A DNA stretch of 52,961 nt, from positions 1 to 52,961 of IMG/VR virus record IMGVR_UViG_3300042558_001390; one strand, given 5' to 3'. Within the stretch, counting starts at the first letter, position 1. Each line of letters begins with the position of its first letter. Shown one piece after another: positions 40,860 to 50,713 of the stretch. Under the pieces are notes generated by a model. The model had not been told where the DNA came from. It saw nothing but the letters and a program-made list of their open reading frames with translations, and made no database searches. Made by a program: the position numbers and the translations under genes. This stretch comes from a virus.

Positions 40860-43295
40860 TTATCTAGGCTCAAATTCTGACAAATCAAAGCCGTCTAAAC
40901 TATCCTCATTTGATTCGAAATTCAATGGTGGAAGATTGTTCTTTCTTTGATTTATTAGTTTTGATTGTTCAGTATTTTGCTGACTTATCCTTTTGGCTTT
41001 AGCAGTTTCTCTTTCTTTCTCTCTAACACTAAGACTTTCAACTTCCATACCATTTAATTGCTGATTATAACTAAATTCTTCAGCCATTAATTGAGATTTA
41101 AGTTCAGATTGTCTTTCAAGTAATTGCATATCAAAAGCAACTTCAGCTTGTTTTAACTGCATTTTAGCTTCTGTCTCTAATTGTATTTTTTGCATAGCAG
41201 TCTGTGAAGCCATCTGTTGAGATTGCATTTGCATCTGAGCGGTCATTTGTTGTTTTTGCATTTCCGACTGCTCTTGACGCTCTTGCTTCTTAACTCGTTT
41301 CAATTTTAATAATTGGTTTGCAAGTTTAAGATTTTTAATCTCACGAATATCAATAGCATCTTCAAGATTAATATCTCCTTTAGATAGCGCCATTTGAATA
41401 TTTCCTTCAAGCTGAGCTTTTTGTTCTTCATCAGGAGAAATCTCAATAAAGATACCAAAGTCATAAATGTAAAGGTCTTTAATCTCATTTAATATTGACA
41501 CATTAAATCTACCTATTTTATTTATAAAGTCTTCTTTAAAATCAGAGTACTCTAAAATATCAGCAACTCTATAAGTAAGAGCTTCAGATAAAGTTTTGTA
41601 AATATAAAGACCACCTTCAAGGATATGTCTTGTAGCTGTATTTGAATTTAACGCTGCTAATTTTTGAACACCAACTAAAGAGTTAGGATCGGGAGTAGAG
41701 CCATCTCTAGCTTCATTTAATCCGGTTACTGACCTAATCATATCTAAATAATGATTATAGTTAGCAATCAACATCTGTGTTTTAGATGCTCCTGAATTTG
41801 AAGTCAGTTGAGTAATAGGCACTCTCGCATTATTAAACTCTCCATCTTGAGTATAACTACGTCCAATAACAGAACCCGTTTGGAAATATAATCTTAATGC
41901 ATCTTCAGGATTATAGGCAGCGCCTGTACCTAAATCAACTTCATTTAAACCATCGGCATCAATGAACACTCCGTCAGGAACTGTTCTATTAATAACTTGT
42001 TGAAGTTTTAAGTGTGTAAGTTGAATAAGGTCAGCAAAAGGAATCATTCTACGAACCAAAGACTCAATAACTCCTTTATACATACGTGGAGCACACGCTA
42101 CGTAATTTGGTATTGCGTGTTGAGAAGAAGACTTAGGTCTAACCATGTTTTTGGAAAGGTCCCATTTTAAAAGAATATTAGTTCCCATAACCATAACACC
42201 TTCATACCAAACGTCAATAGTTTTTTCTATCTTCTCAAAACCACCTTCTTCCATCATTTCTGAAGGAGGGTTGAAAGTATCATCTTTCTCAATAACTCTT
42301 GAATTTCCATTCTCAAGTTTTTTCTTTTTATAAACTACTTTTTTACTAGTCTTATAGTTGAAGTACAATAAAGTACAAGTATCTCTTGAGAATACACTAT
42401 TTTGATAAAACTGAGCAACATTAAAATAATCATACCAAGCTTGACTATATTGAGATATTTCTTGTAAATCTTCTTTAGTAATTGATTGGTCTATCTTATA
42501 TAACTCAGTAATAGGTACTGTTTTAATTTCTCCCCAATAAAAACAATCTTTAAAAAACGGATCCTCAGTATAGCTATAAACAACATTAGCAGGGTCCACA
42601 TAAGAAACTTTAACACCTGAACCTTGTAAGAACTCGTGTTTAGCGACACCTATACCAAGTACAGTCGCGTCATAATCAATTCTTTTTCTTATATCGTAAT
42701 AATTGTTTTCTTCAAAAATTGTGTTAATAGCCTCTTCTTCAGCTATTTCAATAGCAGGCTTATAGTTGAGCTGCATATATAAATTCAATTCATCATCATT
42801 ATTCGGAAGCTCATTAGGGTCCATAATAAATGGATTAACTCCTGAAAGCTCTTGAATTTGAGAAAGTATTTCTTTACCGGCCACTTGAGACTCAAGCATT
42901 TCTTGATACTTATTTCTTTTAGATTGAGACATAGCATCTTGTGCGTATGCTTTTACCTTAAATAGTCTATCGCACATTCCGTTAACGACAACATCAACAA
43001 ACTTAGGTATAATAGGCACAGGTGTCCAATCTAAGTTTAGATAAGATAAATCTCCATCTATTGCTAATTCATTTTTATATTTAGCTACAGATTGCTCTCC
43101 TCTTGCGTAAAGTCTTAATTTGTTAAATTCTGCCCATTGGCTGTAATACCTGCAAGATGTTCCGTCTTTTCTGAACCACTCATATTGAATAGCTTGCCCA
43201 ACTTGTAAACCAAATTGAGAAGACGCTTTTTCCGAATCAGAAGCTAACTGAGTTGGAAATGCTGACGATGTAATATCTATTGTTATGTTTTTCAT
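40860..43295 (-). CDS. Portal protein
   Basis: An 811-residue protein with the large portal core of podovirus type. LDWTPVPIIPKFVDVVVNGM near residue 90 resembles the portal proteins of crAss-like phages, and a long Gln-rich coiled coil (about 680-780, many MQ and KQ repeats) forms the C-terminal barrel-like tail. It starts 4 bases inside the end of the terminase gene and precedes the scaffold, as in a packaging module. Confidence 0.75.
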   Translation of the reverse strand: MKNITIDITSSAFPTQLASDSEKASSQFGLQVGQAIQYEWFRKDGTSCRYYSQWAEFNKLRLYARGEQSVAKYKNELAIDGDLSYLNLDWTPVPIIPKFVDVVVNGMCDRLFKVKAYAQDAMSQSKRNKYQEMLESQVAGKEILSQIQELSGVNPFIMDPNELPNNDDELNLYMQLNYKPAIEIAEEEAINTIFEENNYYDIRKRIDYDATVLGIGVAKHEFLQGSGVKVSYVDPANVVYSYTEDPFFKDCFYWGEIKTVPITELYKIDQSITKEDLQEISQYSQAWYDYFNVAQFYQNSVFSRDTCTLLYFNYKTSKKVVYKKKKLENGNSRVIEKDDTFNPPSEMMEEGGFEKIEKTIDVWYEGVMVMGTNILLKWDLSKNMVRPKSSSQHAIPNYVACAPRMYKGVIESLVRRMIPFADLIQLTHLKLQQVINRTVPDGVFIDADGLNEVDLGTGAAYNPEDALRLYFQTGSVIGRSYTQDGEFNNARVPITQLTSNSGASKTQMLIANYNHYLDMIRSVTGLNEARDGSTPDPNSLVGVQKLAALNSNTATRHILEGGLYIYKTLSEALTYRVADILEYSDFKEDFINKIGRFNVSILNEIKDLYIYDFGIFIEISPDEEQKAQLEGNIQMALSKGDINLEDAIDIREIKNLKLANQLLKLKRVKKQERQEQSEMQKQQMTAQMQMQSQQMASQTAMQKIQLETEAKMQLKQAEVAFDMQLLERQSELKSQLMAEEFSYNQQLNGMEVESLSVREKERETAKAKRISQQNTEQSKLINQRKNNLPPLNFESNEDSLDGFDLSEFEPR

Positions 43296-45556
43296 CTAAT
43301 TAATTGACTGTTAGTTCCATCATTTGAATACCTTGCGAAGTTAAGAATAATTTTTGAATCTTTTTTCTCAGGTAGATACAAATGCTTTTGATTAGCCATA
43401 ATAGCCAATCCAGAGCTAATTGAAGCGTCAAATTTAGTTCTGTCATTTATATCAAACCTCGCCCAATCCTCTAATGTTCTTATAAAAGGCATATTTCCAA
43501 TCTCATCAGGATCTCTATATATGCCCCCCATATCGAATCCAATATATTTTTCAATATAAGATTCAATAGCAGATGCGTGAGACTGCTTAACATCTTCAGA
43601 AGAGTTTGGTATTCCACCAAGTTCGCGTTCTGTTTTTGTAAGTTTATTGTATTGTTTGTCAGGTCTGTTTAGCGAAAACCCTCTATACCCTCTGTTTTTG
43701 AAATGATATAAAAGTCTTGGCTTATTGTTCTCTATAAGAATAGGCATACCATAAAAAACACAAGCCATAAGAACGTCTTCAAAAAATATCTCAGCGGTTT
43801 GAGGTCTAGCTATGTATTCTAAAAAGAACTCATTAGAAGGAGCCTCGTCCATATTAAATTTTGTCAATCCATGAAGAGAACCATTCGATCCTCTACCGCC
43901 AACTACGGCAGAAATATCATAAGGGTCGCAACCGAATGACCCTATATGTTCATTTCCAGGATATTTAATACCTCCTCTTATATGAACGTTATTTTGCAAA
44001 TGCTTTGCAGGCGTCCAACTAACTAAGAACCTGCCCCTGTTATCAGGAGTAAATATAACCTTAGTATCTTTCATTCCGTCTAACCAATGAAACGAACCTC
44101 TTGTCGTGTAGTGCTCTTTAATTAAACTGTCGTTATAATCTATCTGTTGGTATATCTTTGTAAGGTTGAATAAAGATTGTTTACTCTCATCTCTAAAAGC
44201 GTGAGATTCTGTTCTTGGAAACTGACGATAAAACTCATTAAGTGCATCAGCATCATTCTTTAACGAATCAACCTCTGCCTCCCAATAATCAATAGCTCCA
44301 TTTTTTATCCAAGAATTATCAACTCCCATTATTAGTTCCTTTGGTTTATAGAATACAGGCATACCATATTTATCAATAAAACCTTCCATATTCCACTCCA
44401 TAGGAATAAATAATGAATATAGCCCTGATTTAGTTTGTCCATTGGCATTTCTAATTGTAACATTAGAATCCTCATACATATCCTTGTAGTTTTGACCACC
44501 TTTTGATAAAGCATTTGAGGTTGAACCCATCATACACTTCCCAATAATCTTAGAACCTAATCGAAGACACGTTTTAGTTACTCGCCAATTCTCTTTAATA
44601 TTGTTTGGCTTAGTCCATTTACCACTCTCATCGTGAGCTAAAAATAAAAGTTTTTCCCCGTCATACGAGTTATCTTCTGTATTCTTCCAATCTATTGATG
44701 TATCTAATCCCTGTATTATTTCAGCCTCTGAATCATACATATTTTTCTTTGTAATCTTAGAAGCAGGCACTCTAAACGCTAATTCTGTTTTAGGTTTATC
44801 CATACCGTCCATAATAGGTTTAAAGAAAAATGGCAGTCTGCTATTTATAGGAACAACTTTGTCTGTAAACATTTTTTTAGCATCCGCTCCTGTCTTAGAC
44901 AATATACCAATTCGGGAGTCTCTTGCAAGAGTACCAATATTTATAGCCTCTGAAGAAGACATAAAAGAAAAACCTGAACGTCTGATTTTTAGATATATCA
45001 TTCCGAAACATCTCTCATCAGCTTTGCAGGCTTCCCAAAATAACCAATAAATTCTATTTGCTTCACGAAAGTCAGGATAACCAACGTCAATACTTGACCA
45101 TTGAAGATACATATAGTGAGAACCTGTTATGTAGGTTTTTACCCCATTATTCATAAACCAAGTCCCCTGTTCTCTAAAATCGAACTCCTGTTCAATGTAA
45201 TCTACCCATCTGTTTTTAAATTCAGAAGGCGTTTCATTCCATTGGAATATTGATTGTATTCTTTCTAAAGATTTAGGCAATGGTTGTCTTTCCCAATATT
45301 GCTCAGCTTTAGCTTTGTCTCTTTGGAAACATTTTTCAGGAGCAAGTGGTATTGCTATGTAGACACCTGAAATATTTATCACATCTCCGATTTGTCCTGT
45401 TTTAGAAATAACTACTACATTGTATTGCTCATTATAACCATATAGCCAAGACTTATTTCTATTTTTATTAGAAATAACTGCCTTAGGTATATAGTCATTG
45501 ACTACAGTGTATAAATTATCTTGACCTTCTTTCAGCAAACCCTTGTTTTGTATCAA
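43292..45556 (-). CDS. Terminase large subunit
   Basis: A 754-residue terminase. The ATPase has a variant Walker A around RRSGFS (192-197), Walker B LLFLAHDE (Asp309-Glu310) and a coupling motif GSTSN (344-348). The C-terminal nuclease has SFGCDPYD with Asp544 and an acidic Glu near 609. Size and motifs fit the large terminases of Bacteroidota podoviruses. Together with the 94-residue protein before it, it packages DNA into heads through the portal. Confidence 0.85.
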   Translation of the reverse strand: MIQNKGLLKEGQDNLYTVVNDYIPKAVISNKNRNKSWLYGYNEQYNVVVISKTGQIGDVINISGVYIAIPLAPEKCFQRDKAKAEQYWERQPLPKSLERIQSIFQWNETPSEFKNRWVDYIEQEFDFREQGTWFMNNGVKTYITGSHYMYLQWSSIDVGYPDFREANRIYWLFWEACKADERCFGMIYLKIRRSGFSFMSSSEAINIGTLARDSRIGILSKTGADAKKMFTDKVVPINSRLPFFFKPIMDGMDKPKTELAFRVPASKITKKNMYDSEAEIIQGLDTSIDWKNTEDNSYDGEKLLFLAHDESGKWTKPNNIKENWRVTKTCLRLGSKIIGKCMMGSTSNALSKGGQNYKDMYEDSNVTIRNANGQTKSGLYSLFIPMEWNMEGFIDKYGMPVFYKPKELIMGVDNSWIKNGAIDYWEAEVDSLKNDADALNEFYRQFPRTESHAFRDESKQSLFNLTKIYQQIDYNDSLIKEHYTTRGSFHWLDGMKDTKVIFTPDNRGRFLVSWTPAKHLQNNVHIRGGIKYPGNEHIGSFGCDPYDISAVVGGRGSNGSLHGLTKFNMDEAPSNEFFLEYIARPQTAEIFFEDVLMACVFYGMPILIENNKPRLLYHFKNRGYRGFSLNRPDKQYNKLTKTERELGGIPNSSEDVKQSHASAIESYIEKYIGFDMGGIYRDPDEIGNMPFIRTLEDWARFDINDRTKFDASISSGLAIMANQKHLYLPEKKDSKIILNFARYSNDGTNSQLIR

Positions 45557-45800
45557 TTATATTTCCTCCTTTTTCAGACAGCTCTATACTCTCTTTCTCA
45601 GCTTCAATTCTATTTAGAATTTCAAACGCATCAAATATAGCTAATTTCTTCGTTGCTGCTGCATTTTTTAGCTTATCAGCAGCCAAGTCATCTCCTTCGC
45701 TATTTGGGTCCAATATGGAATCCTCAGCAACCTTGATTAGTTCTTCTACAGCTTTATGTCCTGCTGCTATGATTTTCAGCTTTATATCTTTTGTGCTCAT
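45516..45800 (-). CDS. Probable terminase small subunit
   Basis: A 94-residue helical, charged protein (MSTKDIKLKIIAAGHKAVEE), directly upstream of the large terminase and overlapping it by 41 bases. Position and size are those of a DNA-recognising small subunit. No HTH is clear, so the assignment is by context. Confidence 0.5.
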   Translation of the reverse strand: MSTKDIKLKIIAAGHKAVEELIKVAEDSILDPNSEGDDLAADKLKNAAATKKLAIFDAFEILNRIEAEKESIELSEKGGNIIDTKQGFAERRSR

Positions 45801-45803
45801 ATA

Positions 45804-46370
45804 CTATCTGTAAAACATTACATAAACCATTCTTCCTTCTTTCCAACCTGTGTTTGGATACTTACTATGAAAATAATTCGATGGATACATAACCGCTCTA
45901 TTAGGTCTATAACCAACTACAGAGTGTAAATCCCAATTATCTAAAATATTAGCTTCTTCTAAAAGAAATCTATTAGCTTCCTCGTCAGAAGTATCTAAAG
46001 GCATTTCATACCCAACTTCTTTATGTTTCCAAAATGCAGTACCGTGAAGACCTTCTTTTGTTGATTCAGATATATATAATACTAAAGCTCTCTCAGGTCT
46101 AATATCCCCTACTTTTGAATCAGCGTGTATTCTCCAATCAGTATCTAACTCTTCTGTTGCTACTCTAAAGAAACCTAACAAACACTCTCTCTTGACACCA
46201 TCTATTTCACTTAATTTATCAAGAACTAAGTTATCAAATTCCTCATTAGTATATTGGACCCAAAAAGGTTTATCTCCAACTTCTACTCTGATAAATTCAT
46301 TCTCAGATAAGTGTTTATAAACAGATTCGTAAATTTCTTCTTCTAAAAAATTATCTACAACATTTATCAT
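45804..46370 (-). CDS. 2-oxoglutarate/Fe(II)-dependent oxygenase
   Basis: A 188-residue protein with the metal triad His82 and Asp84 (IHADS) and His168 (FHSKYP), plus Arg180 (EGRMVYVMF) for 2-oxoglutarate. It resembles the prolyl-4-hydroxylase branch. Phage members are thought to modify proteins or nucleic acids; the substrate is unknown. It overlaps the preceding gene by ATGA and lies among assembly genes. Confidence 0.75.
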   Translation of the reverse strand: MINVVDNFLEEEIYESVYKHLSENEFIRVEVGDKPFWVQYTNEEFDNLVLDKLSEIDGVKRECLLGFFRVATEELDTDWRIHADSKVGDIRPERALVLYISESTKEGLHGTAFWKHKEVGYEMPLDTSDEEANRFLLEEANILDNWDLHSVVGYRPNRAVMYPSNYFHSKYPNTGWKEGRMVYVMFYR

Positions 46371-46930
46371 ATCTTCATTGTTATTTGATGGTCATACATT
46401 CTATACATCTTTTCTCCTTCGATAGTAAATTCATATTCGCTATCAGGCTTAAAACATACAAGGTCTCCTGAGTTTATTCCTTGACTAATCAAGTATTCGT
46501 TTGGATACACCATCTTAGCCATAAGAGGTTCTTCTTTGAATGGTTTTTTTATATACGATTCAATTGCTGGAATTGGCTTTACAAAACAATATCTATCGTA
46601 TGCAAACCACTTGTCTTTCTTGTTATACATAAAGAATTGGTCAGTCTCAATAAAGAACAAATCGTCTTTAAAAAAACTTTTTCCGCTCTTTTGACGACCT
46701 CGCATATCATTATAAAACTTAAAAGCGTTATGATGAACAAGTAAGGTGTCTCCTATTTCTATAGGACCGGTATAGCCTAAAGGTAATTCTACAACTTCAG
46801 CGTATCGGTTAGAATATCTATAGTCCTCTTCTGAGGTACTAAGTATAAATTCCACTCCAGCTATGTCTTTTGTGTTGTCGTATCTTTTACCTTTTTTTGG
46901 CTTTGCAATAAAGTAAAAAGGAGATTTCAT
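46367..46930 (-). CDS. Possible GroES-like co-chaperonin
   Basis: A 187-residue beta-rich protein. IGDTLLVHHNAFKFYNDMRG, then FFMYNKKDKW, resembles GroES-like proteins of Bacteroidota and marine phages. Such proteins may help the host GroEL to fold the capsid. The mobile loop cannot be defined with certainty, so the call rests on pattern only. ATGA overlaps the oxygenase. Confidence 0.5.
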   Translation of the reverse strand: MKSPFYFIAKPKKGKRYDNTKDIAGVEFILSTSEEDYRYSNRYAEVVELPLGYTGPIEIGDTLLVHHNAFKFYNDMRGRQKSGKSFFKDDLFFIETDQFFMYNKKDKWFAYDRYCFVKPIPAIESYIKKPFKEEPLMAKMVYPNEYLISQGINSGDLVCFKPDSEYEFTIEGEKMYRMYDHQITMKI

Positions 46931-47157
46931 TAAAAATTTATATTATATTCGATTGAAATTGGAACTGTAAAGGTAAACTCTTTCCACAAAACTACCTCTT
47001 TTTTTTCGTTAATAATGTAAATTAATATGTCTCTTGTGTTTGGAATCCTCTTAATAAGATGAACCTCATTTGAGTCTCCAAGTACTTTTTGACCAATTAT
47101 ATAGTGCATTGCGCCACTTTTATAGTCAGGTCCAATTGATATTTTTCTTATATCCAT
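46930..47157 (-). CDS. Small hypothetical protein
   Basis: A 75-residue beta-rich protein (MDIRKISIGPDYKSGAMHYI) of a type that recurs in Bacteroidota phages next to the GroES-like gene. Function unknown. Its stop and the next start overlap by one base. Confidence 0.6.
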   Translation of the reverse strand: MDIRKISIGPDYKSGAMHYIIGQKVLGDSNEVHLIKRIPNTRDILIYIINEKKEVVLWKEFTFTVPISIEYNINF

Positions 47158-47160
47158 AAA

Positions 47161-47487
47161 TTAAAGAATAAATGTTATAAACAATAAAGATGCCGAAATC
47201 CCTCCCCACGCTCCTGCAAAAACATCGTTCCAATCAAATACAGCTCTCCCTCTATCTTCAAGATAACTTTCTCTAATAAGATTACCTGTATACACTAAGA
47301 ACCAACCTGCTACTAAAGCTATTAGAATTATTGGATAGAATGACATAAGAGCAAGAACAATACCTAGAGTTAGAAAAAAATGCAAATAATACCTATTCTT
47401 TATGAAATTATTTCCAAATATTCTTGGAGGACTGACTAAGAAGTTAATTGCGTTTTTTACTAAATTTTTAAATGCTGTTGATTTCAT
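47161..47487 (-). CDS. Small membrane protein, about three spans
   Basis: A 108-residue protein with hydrophobic segments near residues 31-48, 50-67 and 88-107, and a polar loop (DRGRAVFDWNDVFAGAWG). The layout is like small VanZ-type or holin-like proteins, but the lysis genes lie elsewhere. It may affect the host envelope; the sequence does not settle which. Confidence 0.55.
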   Translation of the reverse strand: MKSTAFKNLVKNAINFLVSPPRIFGNNFIKNRYYLHFFLTLGIVLALMSFYPIILIALVAGWFLVYTGNLIRESYLEDRGRAVFDWNDVFAGAWGGISASLLFITFIL

Positions 47488-47924
47488 AGTGTAATTGAAT
47501 TTGATTGTATAAATATTTGATTAACCTCTGTATCAGAAAGCCCTAGATATGATTGAAGAAATCCAATTGTAGCAGAGTGTCTGTCAATGGAGTTTCCGTA
47601 ATTCCAAATGTAATTAGCTGCTGTTTTTTGAGGCTCCGGCAATGTTTCCAACGCTGCAGAAACAGACTGCTCAAGATTCATTTGAGAGAGAATAAACCTA
47701 AGTTTCCATAAAGCCACTTCAGAAGGTATATCAACAGCATTATAGTTATCGACATCTTCATCAGTAGCTCCTTCATATATCTCAAGTGTCTGTAAATTTA
47801 TAAATGGTTTAATAAAGCCATCTGTAGAAACAAAATCTATTTCCATTTCATTTTCTCCAAGTTCAACTTGTATAGCTGTTCCAAAAAGAACTTCTCCTGT
47901 GTTTTTATTTATAATCAATTTCAT
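47484..47924 (-). CDS. Tail fibre accessory protein
   Basis: A 146-residue protein; its C-terminal half SEVALWKLRFILSQMNLEQS, then IDRHSATIGFLQSYLGLSDT and QIFIQS, follows a pattern common in small proteins encoded after phage tail fibres (helix, then LGLxxxxV...F). Such proteins aid fibre assembly. It follows the fibre gene by 12 bases. Confidence 0.6.
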   Translation of the reverse strand: MKLIINKNTGEVLFGTAIQVELGENEMEIDFVSTDGFIKPFINLQTLEIYEGATDEDVDNYNAVDIPSEVALWKLRFILSQMNLEQSVSAALETLPEPQKTAANYIWNYGNSIDRHSATIGFLQSYLGLSDTEVNQIFIQSNSITL

Positions 47925-47936
47925 TATTGCATATTT

Positions 47937-50150
47937 TTAAAATTCTCTTAAAAAAGAATATTGATGAAAAATATTGTCAGTAGAAACATTTAACTGTGCT
48001 GTAACAATCCAATAGTATCCGTTTGTTGGATTGTATGAATAATCCTGTTTAATTGCTGTAGTAGTAGTTGATGTAGGACTGGATGCTGTAATTGATATAC
48101 CAGATAATAAATTATTTTTTAATAACATATATCTATCTAACTGCAAAAAACCTGTGTTAGCGCTAATAGTAAATACAGCAATATTGGTTGCTCCAACCAG
48201 ACTATTACTTGTATTAACATAAACTCTGTAACTAGCTATACCTGTTCTCACGTTTCTGTAAATCATACTATTAAAATACACAATGCTATCATTTGTAAGA
48301 CTATTGGCTGGTGCAAAGTTAGATGATATAACAGTTTCTATTGACGTACCTGTTACAGAATTGTTTATAGTATTTAGAAATATATTTTGGGGTTTATTCT
48401 CCCAAATATTTAAGGTTGAATTGTAAACTAATCTATCATTGTTCTGTGGAGATGTAATCTTTACGTTATGTAGTTCGTCAAGCTCCCAACCGTTCATAAT
48501 TTTAACGTAAATCTTGCCGTGAACTGCGTGAGCATATTCCACATACCCAATAATTACAATATGTCCGGGTGCAGTAGGTTTTACTTTAGTTAATGCTCCA
48601 GGAGTAGTAGGAGATAAATAAATAACATCACCATCATTCCAAGTTTCTCCTTGTAGTGATCCTGTTGTGTTTATACCTTCTAATTGACCTACAGTTAATA
48701 TGAATCCTTCTTGGTTAGTTGGTATTGTTTCACAAACTAATCCGATTGTATCTGCACTATTATTATCGTTGTTTGCTTGAGCGTATGCAACAGCAAGTCT
48801 TTGTCCTTGAGCACCACTTATTCTTACAGCTTGATAAGCTGCTTTTGTCAATGTAGCATTTGGCGTAACCTTATTAACCACCCTTGCAACTAAATCTACT
48901 CCATTTTTTAAAATAACACTACCTCCTTTTAATAATGTTTGAGAACTACCTATAGTATTGTTCCATTGAGTTGTTCCTATAGAAGCAACTCCCGTTGGCG
49001 TAGTATCCAAAGTCATTTGACCTGCTTTTACTTCATATTCTCCTAAATCAAGATTAGTAGTAGCTCCTGTATACGGAACATATCCTGATAGAGAAGGTAT
49101 ATTAGAAATCAAAGCAATAGTCCCTGAGGCATTAGGAAACTGAAAATTTCTTGTACTTGTTAATAAAGCCGAAGAAAAATTAGCAGCAATAGCTCCTGTG
49201 CCATTATATAATGAAAACTCAGAGTAACCAACTGTAAAAATATTACTACCAAGATTATTTTTAAATAAAAACATCTCATCATTAGCAACTATTCCATAAT
49301 ATTCTAAAATAGATGAGTCATAAAGTCCTATTCCACCGACAAACGCACTAAGCTCAGAATAATTTCCTTCATTAAGAACTTCATCTAATGTAGGTACAGT
49401 AGCACTTCCTCCTGAGTAATTAGGAATATTTAAAGTACTACCAATAAGAGTAGCAGGTCCTGAACTACCAACAGTAGTTAATTCAATTTCATCTGGTATA
49501 TCTTGCAAATACGCTACAGTACCTGATGTATCTTGAAAAAAAGCAGTATGATTATTTGATAAAGTAGTTGGTTTTTTAATATTAAAAGAATAAAGAGAAG
49601 TTGAATCTATTAACGATATAGTATTTTGAAAAATATGAACATACTGTTTTCCTAAATCATCTGTAAAAATAAATCTTCTATTTTTTACTGATATAAATGA
49701 ATAAACAGTAAACATTTCATCAAATAAATATATCCTACCAACTTTAGCAAATCTCTGAGAGGTATCTCCTTCTGCAAGAACCTCATCTAATGTAGGATAT
49801 ACAATAGGCAAATCAACCCAGTTGACACCGCCAGCGGCTTTACTTAGAAATTGAAATGTAGTTCCTTGACTACCAAGTACGTCCTCAATTTCATCAGGCT
49901 TTATAACAGATGTTGTTATAGTACCTGTCAATGTAATGTTTTGAGTAGCAGTATTTCCTGTATCTAAAACAGCCTGCAATGATGCAGCAGGAAATTCAGA
50001 GGAGAATAATTGTAGTAATTCTCCTAATGAAAAGTTTTTAGTAGCAAGCGGTGTTGCAGATGGAGTTGGTCGAGGAGCCTCTGTACCTATCAGCCTATCG
50101 CTTAATTGTAACGGCTCATCAGCTAATGAGTAACTAGATATTTTCGACAT
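47937..50150 (-). CDS. Tail fibre protein
   Basis: A 737-residue protein with a virion-anchor start (MSKISSYSLADEPLQLSDRL, then ATKNFSLGELLQLF) shared with the 77-residue protein upstream. Repeats PTLDEVLAEGDTSQ and PTLDEVLNEGNYSE occur near residues 117 and 255. The rest is beta-rich with Asn/Thr/Gly, typical of receptor-binding fibres, and the C-terminus ends in aromatic and polar residues. No catalytic domain is seen, so it probably only binds the host. Confidence 0.75.
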   Translation of the reverse strand: MSKISSYSLADEPLQLSDRLIGTEAPRPTPSATPLATKNFSLGELLQLFSSEFPAASLQAVLDTGNTATQNITLTGTITTSVIKPDEIEDVLGSQGTTFQFLSKAAGGVNWVDLPIVYPTLDEVLAEGDTSQRFAKVGRIYLFDEMFTVYSFISVKNRRFIFTDDLGKQYVHIFQNTISLIDSTSLYSFNIKKPTTLSNNHTAFFQDTSGTVAYLQDIPDEIELTTVGSSGPATLIGSTLNIPNYSGGSATVPTLDEVLNEGNYSELSAFVGGIGLYDSSILEYYGIVANDEMFLFKNNLGSNIFTVGYSEFSLYNGTGAIAANFSSALLTSTRNFQFPNASGTIALISNIPSLSGYVPYTGATTNLDLGEYEVKAGQMTLDTTPTGVASIGTTQWNNTIGSSQTLLKGGSVILKNGVDLVARVVNKVTPNATLTKAAYQAVRISGAQGQRLAVAYAQANNDNNSADTIGLVCETIPTNQEGFILTVGQLEGINTTGSLQGETWNDGDVIYLSPTTPGALTKVKPTAPGHIVIIGYVEYAHAVHGKIYVKIMNGWELDELHNVKITSPQNNDRLVYNSTLNIWENKPQNIFLNTINNSVTGTSIETVISSNFAPANSLTNDSIVYFNSMIYRNVRTGIASYRVYVNTSNSLVGATNIAVFTISANTGFLQLDRYMLLKNNLLSGISITASSPTSTTTTAIKQDYSYNPTNGYYWIVTAQLNVSTDNIFHQYSFLREF

Positions 50151-50167
50151 TATATGTTTTTTAAATT

Positions 50168-50401
50168 TTAAACAACAACTCTAACCTCGCCAGCAGACGT
50201 TTTGTATAAATCGCCAACAGCTAGACCACCTGATATAGCAGCAGCATTATTAGCAAAAGGTAAAAGAGTACTTCCTATAAGAGAAATAATATCTGATAAC
50301 TTAAAGTTTTTTGTCGCATTATTATTTACTATATCTGTACCTATCAAGACATCATCAAGAGAAGGAACGGATATTGCAGGATATGAACTAATCTTTGCCA
50401 T
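50168..50401 (-). CDS. Short fibre-anchor protein
   Basis: A 77-residue protein matching the N-terminal anchor of the fibre (MAKISSYPAISVPSLDDVLI, TKNFKLSDIISL). Its end AAISGGLAVGDLYKTSAGEV is a module often seen at fibre ends. It has an anchor and an end piece but no shaft, and may occupy the same place in the virion or be the remnant of a duplicated fibre. Confidence 0.6.
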   Translation of the reverse strand: MAKISSYPAISVPSLDDVLIGTDIVNNNATKNFKLSDIISLIGSTLLPFANNAAAISGGLAVGDLYKTSAGEVRVVV

Positions 50402-50406
50402 ACTTA

Positions 50407-50664
50407 TTATTTTTTTGTTAATTCTCCTGTTTGAATATTAATAACAGCATCAGCTCCGTATTTATTAATTAATAATTGTTCGTGCGCAGAAAAATTAACT
50501 TTTAGTTCTTCAATATGACGTAAAATGTTTTGCTTTTGCATTTCAATATCTCCAATAGCCAATTTTGCTTTATTAAACTCTGCGTTTAATTCATTAATTA
50601 AAGCAAGCTCTTCTTGCGTTACTGATTGAACTTGATCCTGTGTAAATTTGTTTTTGTTTTCCAT
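50407..50664 (-). CDS. Small coiled-coil protein
   Basis: An 85-residue helical, Glu/Gln/Lys-rich protein (EELALINELNAEFNKAKLAI) with heptad-like spacing, ending INIQTGELTKK. Short coiled-coil proteins of this type sit near fibre genes in Bacteroidota phages. A promoter box lies 20 bases upstream. Confidence 0.6.
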   Translation of the reverse strand: MENKNKFTQDQVQSVTQEELALINELNAEFNKAKLAIGDIEMQKQNILRHIEELKVNFSAHEQLLINKYGADAVINIQTGELTKK

Positions 50665-50683
50665 TTTATTTAATTTAGTTATG

Positions 50684-50691
50684 CAAATATA
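50684..50691 (-). promoter_or_regulatory. Bacteroidota -7 box TATATTTG, late operon
   Basis: On the minus strand TATATTTG lies 19 bases before the ATG of the coiled-coil gene, in the gap after the lysis genes. It is the same box as at 6620 and 40834, so it probably drives the fibre and assembly genes. Confidence 0.5.
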
Positions 50692-50713
50692 TTAATTTTA
50701 TTCGTTATTTATT

